Shown here in pieces: positions 9,638-16,539 of a stretch of DNA of 64,000 bases. The first letter of the stretch is position 1, and each line of letters begins with the position of its first letter. The position numbers and the translations under genes are program-made. Below the pieces are notes generated by a model. It did no database searches. It was not told the DNA's origin and saw only the letters and a list, made by a program, of their open reading frames with translations. Origin of the DNA: CAWEQO01 sp963811225 (GTDB lineage Bacteria; Chloroflexota; Anaerolineae; Anaerolineales; Anaerolineaceae); assembly GCA_963811225.1 (NCBI GenBank), contig CAWEQO010000002.1, positions 124,001 to 188,000 on the forward strand. The letters are read 5' to 3'.

Positions 9638-10560
9638 GACGTTTTCTTTCCCAAATTTGGCTGCATTTTCGCCGGACCCCGACCCCTCCACAGGTAGCCC
9701 AACACACGGATGCGTTGGGCTACAGCCCGGTGGGGAGGGTTGGGGGCGCGGTTTTGCTCCTGCTGCTTCTAGCCCTCTCGGCCTGCACGCCCGCGCCGGT
9801 AGCCGCACCCTTCCCGACCGGCACCCCCACCACGGTTCCCAGCCCAACCCCTACCATCGTGTGGTTCCCGCCCACGCCGACGCGCCCGGCCGCTTCAACC
9901 ATCACGGTCGTCCCGACGCCCGAGATGCACCCGAATCTGGGCGCAGTGGTGTTGGAGGACGCGTTCGATGGCAGCGGGACGCGCTGGCCGGTGGGGCGCA
10001 CCGGGGTGGGATCGATCGCTTACGGGAACAACGAGCTGACCCTGGCGGTCTCGCAAGAGAAGGGCACACTGCTGAGCCTGAGCCAGGAGCCGGCGCTGGA
10101 TGATTTCTACCTGGAAATCACCACCCGGGCCAGCCTGTGCCGGGGCAGCGACATGTACGGGCTGCTGCTGCGGGCCGCGTCGGAGGGGGATTTCTACCGG
10201 CTGCTGATCAACTGCAGCGGTTCCATACGCCTCGAGCGGGCCACCAACAGCCAGTTGGCCCTGGTGCAGGATTGGACGCCGTCAGGACAGGTGCCTCCGG
10301 GCTCGCCGCTGCAGCTGCGCATCGGCGTGTGGGCCGTGGGCGCTGAGATGCGCATCTTCATCAACGACGTCTTCCAGTTCAGCGCAACCGACCCGATCTA
10401 TTCCAGCGGGCGGATCGGTTTGTTCGCCCGCTCGACGGGCAGCACCCCGCTGACGGTCAGCTTCTCGGACCTGGTGGTGCGCTCCATCGACACGGGCGCC
10501 AGGCGACCCTTCTTCAAATACACGCCGACGCCGCACATCGTCGTCCCGCCCAAACCCTGA
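9634..10560 (+). CDS. Lipoprotein with a C-terminal jelly-roll (laminin-G/glucanase-like) domain
   Basis: 308 residues. A membrane segment and lipobox (LLLLALSACTP) occur at residues 37-52, unusually late, so translation could also begin at a downstream codon. A Pro/Thr-rich spacer of about 45 residues follows, and then a roughly 190-residue domain starting LEDAFDGSGTRWPVG with the pattern DFYLEITTRASLC, YGLLLRA, FYRLLINCSGS, GRIGLFARS, which resembles concanavalin-like beta-sandwich domains. The same domain occurs at the end of the LysM protein at 40634-42499 (DDFNTGTNWLIS ... DRYGLFVQ ... GRFGLFVGS). Probably a surface-exposed binding module; the ligand is unknown. It overlaps purA by four bases. 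Confidence 0.75.
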   Translation: MRRFLSQIWLHFRRTPTPPQVAQHTDALGYSPVGRVGGAVLLLLLLALSACTPAPVAAPFPTGTPTTVPSPTPTIVWFPPTPTRPAASTITVVPTPEMHPNLGAVVLEDAFDGSGTRWPVGRTGVGSIAYGNNELTLAVSQEKGTLLSLSQEPALDDFYLEITTRASLCRGSDMYGLLLRAASEGDFYRLLINCSGSIRLERATNSQLALVQDWTPSGQVPPGSPLQLRIGVWAVGAEMRIFINDVFQFSATDPIYSSGRIGLFARSTGSTPLTVSFSDLVVRSIDTGARRPFFKYTPTPHIVVPPKP

Positions 10561-10662
10561 TCGCATTAGCGCCCCCTCGTGGAGGGGGAAGCCCTGGCGC
10601 GGCGGCTGCGCCCCATATTGAAAAAAGGCGCATTAGCGGCCGCTCACAAATGCTTTTTCGTG

Positions 10663-10668
10663 TACAAT
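10663..10668 (+). promoter_or_regulatory. -10 TACAAT of ssb
   Basis: TACAAT lies 45 bases before the ssb ATG, and a strong GAGGAGGT site precedes the start codon. Upstream (10568-10590) a small hairpin CCCCCTCGTGGAGGGGG could end the previous gene. Confidence 0.4.
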
Positions 10669-10712
10669 AGTTCTAGTTTCAGCATTCGCTAAAAAATCTT
10701 GAGGAGGTCCAC

Positions 10713-11129
10713 ATGTATCACACAATCATTGTTGTTGGGAATCTGGGAAAAGACCCCGAGATGCGCTACACCCCGTCCGGCCAGGCCGTAACCAGCTTCT
10801 CGGTAGCGACCAACCGCGCCTACACCAATTCCAGCGGCCAAAAAGTCGATGAGACCATCTGGTTCCGCGTCTCGGCCTGGGGCAAATCGGCGGAGACCTG
10901 CAACCAGTACCTGCGCAAGGGCAGCAAAGTGCTGGTGGAAGGCCGCCTGACGGCCGACTCCAACGGCGGCCCGCGCATCTGGACTCGCCAGGACGGCACC
11001 CCCGGCGCCTCGTTCGAGATCAGCGCCAACACCGTGCGCTTCCTGTCCACACGCAGCGAAGGCAACTCCGGCTACGGCGACGAAATGAGCGATTCCTCTT
11101 CTGTGTCCGAGGACGAGATCCCCTTCTAG
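10713..11129 (+). CDS. ssb: Single-stranded DNA-binding protein
   Basis: 138 residues with one OB fold: IIVVGNLGKDPEMRYTPSG at 5-23, VTSFSVATNR, ETIWFRVSAWGKSAETC near 45-61 and KGSKVLVEGRL near 68. The flexible tail is short and ends in DEIPF, the acidic tip that recruits replication and repair partners. It coats single-stranded DNA during replication, recombination and repair. A full Shine-Dalgarno (GAGGAGGT) precedes the ATG. Downstream genes (translin, then two Cas4-like pieces) follow with almost no spacing, pointing to one operon of nucleic-acid functions. There is no rpsF or rpsR neighbour, the usual bacterial context. Confidence 0.97.
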   Translation: MYHTIIVVGNLGKDPEMRYTPSGQAVTSFSVATNRAYTNSSGQKVDETIWFRVSAWGKSAETCNQYLRKGSKVLVEGRLTADSNGGPRIWTRQDGTPGASFEISANTVRFLSTRSEGNSGYGDEMSDSSSVSEDEIPF

Positions 11130-11158
11130 TGGAACCCTCAGAGAGTGTCCGATCAATT

Positions 11159-11797
11159 ATGAAAAATCTCGATGAAATCGCCGAAAACGCGCACCAGGAT
11201 TTCGAAGCACGCACCCGGGCGCGCGATCAGGCGCTGGCCCAGGCGCGCCAGTTGACCCGTCACTCCGCCAACGCCATCCGGGCGATCCATCGCCTGGATC
11301 ACGACCTGGCGCACGAGTACCTCGACAAAGCCCGCGACCTGGTGTCCAAGCTGGAAACCGATCTGGCGGACTACCCCGATCTTTATGACGCCGGCTACAC
11401 CCAGGATGCCATCAAAGAGTTCGTGGAAGCCACGCTGACCACCGCCTTCCTGGAGGATGGAGACATGCTCACGCCGCAAGAGCTGGGCGTGAAGACCGCC
11501 ACCTACCTCAATGGGCTGGCCGAGACGGTCGGCGAGATGCGCCGGCGCTGCCTGGACATCCTGCGCTCCGGTTACTCCCCCGAGGCCGAGCGGCTGTTGT
11601 CCTACATGGACGACATCTACGGCGTGCTGGTCACCATGGACTACCCGGATGCCATCACCAGCGGCCTGCGCCGCCAGACCGACCTGGTGCGCGGCATCAC
11701 CGAGCGCACGCGCGGCGACATGACCATCAGCCTGCGCGAAGAGCAGTTGAAGCGCTCGATCGACGACCTGATGAACAAGCTGGGCGATCAGGGGTAA
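11159..11797 (+). CDS. Translin family protein
   Basis: All-alpha protein of about 212 residues. The recognisable part is C-terminal: YPDAITSGLRRQTDLVRG, then ITERTRGDMTIS and a final Lys/Arg-rich helix, matching the translin/TRAX core. The N-terminal half (EARTRARDQALAQARQLTR, AIHRLDHDLAHEYLDKA) also fits the family's helical start. Translins bind single-stranded DNA or RNA, and TRAX-type partners can be RNases. I placed the start at ATG 11159; a GTG at 11129 overlapping the ssb stop is the alternative and adds ten residues. The gene ends directly against the next ATG. Catalytic acidic residues of TRAX were not verified, so a binding role is safest. Confidence 0.8.
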   Translation: MKNLDEIAENAHQDFEARTRARDQALAQARQLTRHSANAIRAIHRLDHDLAHEYLDKARDLVSKLETDLADYPDLYDAGYTQDAIKEFVEATLTTAFLEDGDMLTPQELGVKTATYLNGLAETVGEMRRRCLDILRSGYSPEAERLLSYMDDIYGVLVTMDYPDAITSGLRRQTDLVRGITERTRGDMTISLREEQLKRSIDDLMNKLGDQG

Positions 11798-12040
11798 ATG
11801 CCACGCACCATCCGCGCATCGGAGATTGGGTCGTTCCTGTACTGCCGCCGGGCCTGGTGGTACCGCTCGCAAGGCATCGAGGCGGACAACCAGGCCGAGC
11901 TGGCAGCCGGGTCGGCCTTCCACGAGCAGCACGGCAAGCAGATCATCCGGTCGGGCCTGCTGCGGCTGGCGGGCTGGGGCTTGCTGCTGCTGGCGCTGGC
12001 CCTGCTGGCGGCAGGCGTGACCGTTCTGCTGCTGCGCTGA
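11798..12040 (+). CDS. Cas4/RecB-like N-terminal piece with a membrane anchor
   Basis: 80 residues. The first half matches the beginning of Cas4-type nucleases: ASEIGSFLYCRRAWWYRSQG carries the single N-terminal iron-sulfur cysteine, and SAFHEQHGKQI the conserved His. The protein then enters a hydrophobic helix (about 55-79) and stops. The nuclease motifs are absent here but present in the next ORF, which also begins with a helix. The start codon follows the translin stop with no gap. Read together, the two ORFs make a complete Cas4-like enzyme with a membrane hairpin inserted between motif I and the GxPD motif. A frameshift in a single gene is the alternative reading. Confidence 0.7.
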   Translation: MPRTIRASEIGSFLYCRRAWWYRSQGIEADNQAELAAGSAFHEQHGKQIIRSGLLRLAGWGLLLLALALLAAGVTVLLLR

Positions 12041-12053
12041 AGGAGAGCCAGGC

Positions 12054-12569
12054 ATGCTGTTGATCGTCCTGGCTTTGTTGACGCTGCTGGCGGCCGTGTT
12101 CGTGCTGTGGCGCGGCTCGCGCTCCCGCAAGGCAGCCGGTTTGCCGCGCGGCCGCATCCTCTATAACGATACGGGCATGTGGAACCGGTTGGAGAAGCCG
12201 CTCTACGACCGCTTCCTGGGCCTGACCGGCAAGCCGGATTACCTGGTGGAGCAGGACGGGCAGCTGATCCCGGTGGAGGTGAAGAGCAGTTACGCGCCCG
12301 CCGAGCCGTACGAGAGCCACAAGCTGCAGCTGGCAGCTTACTGCCTGCTGGTTGACCGGGCCTACAGCAAGCGCCCACCCTACGGCATCTTGAAATATCG
12401 CAACCGCAGCTTCGCCATCGATTTCACCCACGAACTGGAAGACACGCTGTTGGAGCTGTTGGAGGAGATGCGCCGCCAGGAGCGCCGCGGTGAGGCGGAC
12501 CGCTCGCACGAACATGCCGGGCGCTGCGCCAAGTGCGGCTACCGGCGGATTTGCGAGCAGCGGCTTTAA
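12054..12569 (+). CDS. Cas4/PD-(D/E)XK nuclease C-terminal piece with a membrane anchor
   Basis: 171 residues. Begins with a membrane helix (LLIVLALLTLLAAVFVLW), then the PD-(D/E)XK core: GKPDYLVEQ (metal-binding Asp), PVEVKSSYAP (Glu and Lys) and KLQLAAYCLLV (QxxxY). The tail CAKCGYRRICEQRL supplies the three C-terminal iron-sulfur cysteines of Cas4/Dna2 nucleases. An AAGGAG site seven bases before the ATG argues that this is a true separate start. No CRISPR array or other cas gene is in the window, so this is a solo Cas4-like nuclease, placed with ssb and translin. Confidence 0.82.
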   Translation: MLLIVLALLTLLAAVFVLWRGSRSRKAAGLPRGRILYNDTGMWNRLEKPLYDRFLGLTGKPDYLVEQDGQLIPVEVKSSYAPAEPYESHKLQLAAYCLLVDRAYSKRPPYGILKYRNRSFAIDFTHELEDTLLELLEEMRRQERRGEADRSHEHAGRCAKCGYRRICEQRL

Positions 12570-12577
12570 TGAAATGA

Positions 12578-12617
12578 AAACCCCAGCCGTCTACGGGAAG
12601 CAAGACGCCTGGGGTTT
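12578..12617 (+). terminator. Terminator-like hairpin after the ssb-translin-Cas4-like genes
   Basis: Arms 12578-12591 and 12604-12617 pair over 14 bases with one mismatch; a T-rich stretch (CGGTTTCTTC) follows. It would end the ssb operon. Confidence 0.65.
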
Positions 12618-12669
12618 CGGTTTCTTCAGCGTTAGGGATGTTCGCTGAGGATGGAATTTTCTTAATCAG

Positions 12670-12730
12670 GCACGAAGCATTTGCTGAGCGATGTGAGCGG
12701 CGATGAAGGGTTTCAGCGAATGCTTCGTGC
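12670..12730. repeat. Long inverted repeat in a 309-base gene-free spacer
   Basis: Arms of 18 bases (12670-12687 and 12713-12730) pair with one G-U. Together with the hairpins at 12578 and 12777 it fills the spacer between the Cas4-like gene and the Lgt-like gene. No coding potential was seen. Confidence 0.6.
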
Positions 12731-12776
12731 TTCTATAGTTTACCGCGAATTTCAACGATTCCACCTTACAGGGGCT

Positions 12777-12836
12777 TTACAGGGGGTGAACTCAAGTGCA
12801 GCAGGTCACGGCTGCTCTTGAGTTCACCCCCTGTAA
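12777..12836. repeat. 20-bp perfect inverted repeat with an inner stem
   Basis: Arms 12777-12796 and 12817-12836 are perfectly complementary; the 20-base loop can form a further five-pair stem (GCAGC/GCTGC). It lies just upstream of the -10 element of the next gene, so it could influence that promoter as well as end transcription. Confidence 0.6.
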
Positions 12837-12866
12837 GTGTTTTTACTCCCTCCTTCCCTTCTATGG

Positions 12867-12872
12867 TATGAT
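12867..12872 (+). promoter_or_regulatory. -10 TATGAT, leaderless start predicted
   Basis: TATGAT ends seven bases before the ATG at 12879, leaving no room for a ribosome site. It is the same spacing as upstream of the YbaK-type and LCP genes. Confidence 0.5.
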
Positions 12873-12878
12873 TTTCGC

Positions 12879-13643
12879 ATGACGGGTGATTTTTCGGTCC
12901 TGATCGGCATTGGCGCGGCGCTGGGACTGCTGCAGGTGGCCCGCGCCGCCCCACCCAAGGACGCCCTGCATTGGGTGGACGCCGGGCTGTTCGCCCTGCT
13001 GGGTTCGCTGATCGGGGCGCGCGCCTGGTACGTGGCCCTGCACCTGTCGTATTTCCGCCTGCACCCGCTGGAAGCGCCGCAGGTATGGCTGGGAGGCATC
13101 TCCTGGCCGGGGGCTGCATTGGGCGGGCTGCTGGTGGCAGCCCTGGTGGCCTACATCGACGAGCTGCCGCTGTCGACTGCGCTGGGGCGGCTGTCGGGGC
13201 TGGCGGTCCCGCTGGCGGCTGCGGCCTGGCTGGGCGCCTGGCGCAGCGGCAGCGCCTACGGTCCGCTGCTGCCTGAGGGCTCACGCCTGGCCATGCTGGC
13301 CCCCATGGAGGACGGTCTGTTCACGCCGCGCCTGCCGGTGCAGCTGCTGGCGACGCTCAGCCTGCTGATCGCGCTGATCTGGTTCGAGCTGCACCCGCAG
13401 ATGCTCGAGCGCCTCGACCGGAAGGCGGCGGTCACCGGTCTGGTCCTGGCGGCGCATACCCTGGTCTTCTCGCTGCTGCGCGCCGACCCCACCCCGCTGT
13501 GGCGCGGCCTGCGCCCGGACGTCTGGGCGGCGCTGGCGTTCATGGCCCTGGCGGCGCTGGCGCTGGCCGCCTTGTTTTTACCCATCCATCGAAAGGAATC
13601 GGGGGAGTCATCGCAATCGGTCGGTGGAACGACACAGTTCTGA
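12879..13643 (+). CDS. Lgt-like multipass membrane protein (prolipoprotein diacylglyceryl transferase homologue)
   Basis: 254 residues with about seven hydrophobic segments. The order of landmarks follows Lgt: LLGSLIGARAWYVAL (Arg of the first conserved motif), GGISWPGAALGGLL in place of the usual SFHGG motif, GAWRSGSAYGP in place of the glycine-rich Lgt signature, and TPRLPVQLL in place of RHPTQLYE. The key His and signature Arg/Asn residues of active Lgt are therefore replaced, so it may be a non-catalytic or differently acting relative. The ATG at 12879 was chosen for the -10 spacing; a GTG at 12837 extends it by 14 residues. No related genes lie next to it. Confidence 0.65.
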   Translation: MTGDFSVLIGIGAALGLLQVARAAPPKDALHWVDAGLFALLGSLIGARAWYVALHLSYFRLHPLEAPQVWLGGISWPGAALGGLLVAALVAYIDELPLSTALGRLSGLAVPLAAAAWLGAWRSGSAYGPLLPEGSRLAMLAPMEDGLFTPRLPVQLLATLSLLIALIWFELHPQMLERLDRKAAVTGLVLAAHTLVFSLLRADPTPLWRGLRPDVWAALAFMALAALALAALFLPIHRKESGESSQSVGGTTQF

Positions 13644-13684
13644 CCGTTCTCTACTCTCGGCTTTCTACTCTCTGAACCTGAATT

Positions 13685-14554
13685 ATGAAAGTCAACATCG
13701 CGCTCGCACAAATCAATACCCAACTCGGCGTCGTGGACGCCAACCTGGAGAAGCACCTGGCGATGGCTCGCGAGGCCAAGATGGCCGGAGCCGACCTGAT
13801 CGTGTTCCCCGAGCTGTCGCTGACCGGCTACGTGCTGCAAGACCTGGCGGTGACGGTGGCGCACCATCCCGGCCCAGACGACCCGGTCTTCAAGCCGCTG
13901 CTGGAAGCCAGCCACGACCTGGACATGGTGGTCGGCTTCGTCGACGAGGACCGCCGCCACCGCTTCTTCATCTCGGCGGCCTACCTGTCGCGCGGCGAAG
14001 TGCTGCACATCCATCACAAAGTCTACCTGCCCACCTACACCATGTTCGACGAGGGCCGCTTCTTCGCCTGGGGCGATCAGGTGGCGGCCTTCGACACGCG
14101 CTTCGGGCGGGCGGGCATGCTGATCTGCGAGGACTTCTGGCACGCCTCGCCGCCCTACCTGCTGTGGCTGGACGGCTGCGACCTGTTCCTGTTCATCTCG
14201 GCCTCGCCCGGGCGCGGCCTGAGCAGCGAGCCGATCCTCGACACGGCCCGCTGGGTGGATCACATCAACCGGGCCTACGCCAGCCTGTTCACCTCGTTCG
14301 TAACGCACACAAACCGCGTCGGCTACGAGGATGGGCTGAACTTCTGGGGCGGCTCGGCGGTCTACGACCCCAACGGGCACGAGGTGGCCTGTGGTCCGTA
14401 CCACGAGGAGGCGCTGATCCTGGCCGAGATCGACTTGGACCAGCTGCACCGCACCCGCGCCCGCCTGCCCCTCCTGCGCGACGAGCGCACCAGCCTGGTG
14501 CAGCGTGAAATGAACCGTATTTTGAATAAGGATGAGAATGCTTCGGGGAGATAG
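13685..14554 (+). CDS. Nitrilase-superfamily amidohydrolase, probable glutaminase partner of NadE
   Basis: 289 residues of the carbon-nitrogen hydrolase fold. The Glu-Lys-Cys triad is visible: FPELSLTGY (about 41-49), HHKVYLPTYTMFDEGRFF (Lys about 112) and GMLICEDFWH (Cys about 148). The sequence around the Lys and Cys, especially YTMFDEGRFF and ICEDFWH, is that of the N-terminal glutaminase domain of glutamine-dependent NAD synthetases. The gene lies 145 bases upstream of a stand-alone NAD synthase, so it likely supplies ammonia from glutamine to that enzyme as a separate subunit. An independent amidase is the alternative. Confidence 0.88.
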   Translation: MKVNIALAQINTQLGVVDANLEKHLAMAREAKMAGADLIVFPELSLTGYVLQDLAVTVAHHPGPDDPVFKPLLEASHDLDMVVGFVDEDRRHRFFISAAYLSRGEVLHIHHKVYLPTYTMFDEGRFFAWGDQVAAFDTRFGRAGMLICEDFWHASPPYLLWLDGCDLFLFISASPGRGLSSEPILDTARWVDHINRAYASLFTSFVTHTNRVGYEDGLNFWGGSAVYDPNGHEVACGPYHEEALILAEIDLDQLHRTRARLPLLRDERTSLVQREMNRILNKDENASGR

Positions 14555-14699
14555 AGCGTAGAGCGTAGAGCGTAGAGAATGGAGAACAGAGAGCAGTAAA
14601 ACCTTCAGAAACCTGGTTTCTGAGACGAAAAGCGCTAACTGTTCTTGACTCTCTGTTCCCTTTTCCCTGTTTCCTGTTCTCTCCAAAATTGGAGTTCCT
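14555..14699. repeat. Low-complexity AGAGAACAGAGAG-type repeat spacer
   Basis: Starts with three tandem copies of GCGTAGA, then words such as GGAGAACAGAGAGCAG, the palindrome AGAAACCTGGTTTCT (14607-14621) and the complementary words CTCTCTGTTCCC and TGTTCTCTCC. The two halves can pair loosely. The family recurs at 7237, 26163 and 29690. NadE's ribosome site (GGAG) is at its right edge. Confidence 0.7.
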
Positions 14700-15521
14700 A
14701 TGCCAGACTTAACCATCGACACCGAACTTGCTCGCAAGATCTTAACCGGCTTTATCCGCAGCGAGGTGACGCGCGCCGGGTTCAGCAAGGGCGTGATCAA
14801 CCTGTCCGGCGGGGTCGACTCGGCCCTGTCGTGCTTCCTGGCGGCCGAGGCGCTGGGGCCCGAGAACCTGCTCGCCATCCGGCTGCCCTACCGCACCTCG
14901 TCGCCTGGGTCGCTCGAGCACGCCCAGATGGTGATCGACAAGCTGGGCGTGCCGTCCATCACGGTCGAGATTACGCCCATGGTCGAGCCGCTGTTCGAAC
15001 GCTTCCCCGACATGGACAACGTGCGCAAGGGCAACGCCATGGCGCGCGAGCGCATGATCGTGCTGTATGACCAGTCCGAGGCGTTCAACGGGCTGGCGGT
15101 CGGCACCGGCAACAAGACTGAGATCCTGCTGGGCTACACCACCATCTACGGCGACTCGGCTGCGGCGTTCAATCCGATCGGCGATCTGTACAAGACCCAG
15201 GTGCGACAGCTGGCGCGAGCGCTGGGCGTGCCCGAGCCGATCGTCGCCAAGGCCCCCTCCGCCGACCTGTGGGTGGGCCAGACCGACGAGGGCGAGCTGG
15301 GCTTCACTTACGAGGAGGTCGACAAGCTGCTGTACCTGTTGGTCGACGAGCGCTACACCCCCGAAGAGGCGGTGGAAGCCGGATTCCCCGAGCCGTTCGT
15401 GCGCGAGGTGGTGCGGCGCATCCAACGCAACCACTTCAAGCGGGTCATGCCGCCCATCGCCAAGCTTTCCCAGCGCACCATCGGCTATGACTTTTTGTAT
15501 TTGCGCGATTGGGGCACGTGA
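14700..15521 (+). CDS. nadE: NAD+ synthase (synthetase domain alone)
   Basis: Last step of NAD formation: amidates nicotinic acid adenine dinucleotide with ATP. 273 residues of the PP-loop ATPase fold. The pyrophosphate motif LSGGVDSALS is at about 38-47, followed by RLPYRTSSPGSLEHA, AVGTGNKTEILLGYTTIYGD near 130-149, and the C-terminal SADLWVGQTDEGELG near 188-202. The size equals ammonia-dependent NadE, without a glutaminase domain. Because a glutaminase-like gene lies directly upstream, the pair may act as a two-subunit glutamine-dependent enzyme. A GGAG site precedes the ATG. Confidence 0.96.
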   Translation: MPDLTIDTELARKILTGFIRSEVTRAGFSKGVINLSGGVDSALSCFLAAEALGPENLLAIRLPYRTSSPGSLEHAQMVIDKLGVPSITVEITPMVEPLFERFPDMDNVRKGNAMARERMIVLYDQSEAFNGLAVGTGNKTEILLGYTTIYGDSAAAFNPIGDLYKTQVRQLARALGVPEPIVAKAPSADLWVGQTDEGELGFTYEEVDKLLYLLVDERYTPEEAVEAGFPEPFVREVVRRIQRNHFKRVMPPIAKLSQRTIGYDFLYLRDWGT

Positions 15522-15545
15522 GATCGAGGGAACCAGGAGGGAAAT

Positions 15546-16079
15546 ATGCCAAAAAAGCCAGAAGTTATCGCCCGTCTAATCATCATCCAACAGGGCCACG
15601 TGCTGCTGTCGCACAAGATCGGGGCCAACAATACCTACCTGACGGGTGGGCACATCGAGCGCGACGAGACCGCCCATCAGGCGCTCGCCCGCGAGTTCGG
15701 GGAAGAATGCGGCTGCGAGATCGAGGTGGGCGATTTCGTGGGGGTCGTGGAGCACGCTTACACCAAAGAGGCCAAGCAGAAGCGCCACCATGAGTACAAT
15801 CTGGTCTTCACCGGCAAGCTGCCGGATTCGCCCTTCCCCCAGCCGCCGCAGTCGAAGGAGCCCGACCTGGAATTCCTCTGGCAGCCCCTCGACCGCCTGG
15901 ACGAAGCCAACCTCCTGCCCCAGCCCATGCGCGAGATCGTGCAGAAGTGCGCCGCGGGGAACAGCAGGCCGGCTTGTGGAAATCGACCCTGTAAGTTACG
16001 GGGGGGAATGTCTCACGCCAAGGCGCAAAGGCGCCAAGTTTTTAAGTTTTCGCCTGCTGTTTTTTTGATTCCCCTATAG
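15546..16079 (+). CDS. NUDIX hydrolase with a repeat-encoded tail
   Basis: The Nudix box is complete: GGHIERDETAHQALAREF followed by GEECG at about residues 37-58, with the catalytic REFGEECG core. Members hydrolyse nucleoside diphosphates linked to another group; nothing here narrows the substrate. The domain ends near residue 138. The remaining 40 residues (GMSHAKAQRRQVFKF region) are translated from one copy of the intergenic repeat that also flanks the next gene, so the native stop was probably lost and replaced. AGGAGG precedes the ATG and the gene follows nadE by 24 bases, which suggests a link with NAD metabolism without proving it. Confidence 0.88.
   Translation: MPKKPEVIARLIIIQQGHVLLSHKIGANNTYLTGGHIERDETAHQALAREFGEECGCEIEVGDFVGVVEHAYTKEAKQKRHHEYNLVFTGKLPDSPFPQPPQSKEPDLEFLWQPLDRLDEANLLPQPMREIVQKCAAGNSRPACGNRPCKLRGGMSHAKAQRRQVFKFSPAVFLIPL
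16008..16045. repeat. Copy of the TCTCACGCCAAGGCGC repeat inside the NUDIX 3' end
   Basis: The segment contains TGTCTCACGCCAAGGCGC and continues with AAAGGCGCCAAG. It matches the units found at 16540-16744 on both strands. It falls within the open reading frame of the NUDIX gene, providing its C-terminal tail. Confidence 0.75.
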
Positions 16080-16113
16080 AATCATTTCCTATCAACCACA
16101 GGAGCAAACATCG

Positions 16114-16539
16114 ATGACCGAAGATGAAATTGCGCAGCAGATTGTGGATGCAGCCTATCAGATTCACACGAACGTAGGGCCAGGGCTGCTTGAATTGGCT
16201 TATCAAATCATGATGGTACGTGAATTAAACCTTCGCGGCTTGAAAGTGCAATGCGAAGTCCCCGTTCCGGTGATTTATAAAGGCGCAGTGATAGAGACAG
16301 CTTTTCGAGCCGATATTATTGTTGAAGATAAGGTGATTATCGAATTAAAATCTGTCGAGCGACTCGTTCCCGTGCATTACAAGCAGCTCAATACGTATTT
16401 GAAAATGGTCGATAAGCGTTTAGGGATCCTGGTTAATTTTGGTGGTGAGCTGTTGAGAAATAATGTAAAGCGAATCGCCAATCATTTAGAGGAACCCGGA
16501 AGGCCAAAGGGAATACCTTACACCAAGGGTCAAGTCTAA
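16114..16539 (+). CDS. GxxExxY protein (PD-(D/E)XK-like fold)
   Basis: 141 residues of the GxxExxY family. The naming motif is GLLELAYQ near 29-36, preceded by IVDAAYQIHTNVGPG. A nuclease-like core follows: ETAFRADIIVEDKVIIELKSVERL, with Asp, Glu and Lys at the spacing of PD-(D/E)XK enzymes, and then HYKQLNTYLKM, a QxxxY-type motif. Function is not known; the fold suggests DNA cutting or binding. The base composition is lower in GC than the neighbours, and repeat copies sit immediately on both sides, features of a small mobile or transferred cassette. Start ATG 16114. Confidence 0.88.
   Translation: MTEDEIAQQIVDAAYQIHTNVGPGLLELAYQIMMVRELNLRGLKVQCEVPVPVIYKGAVIETAFRADIIVEDKVIIELKSVERLVPVHYKQLNTYLKMVDKRLGILVNFGGELLRNNVKRIANHLEEPGRPKGIPYTKGQV

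Noticed and set aside
15961..16079. True C-terminal domain of the NUDIX protein
   Set aside because: The residues are encoded by an intergenic repeat copy, so they are read-through rather than a conserved domain.
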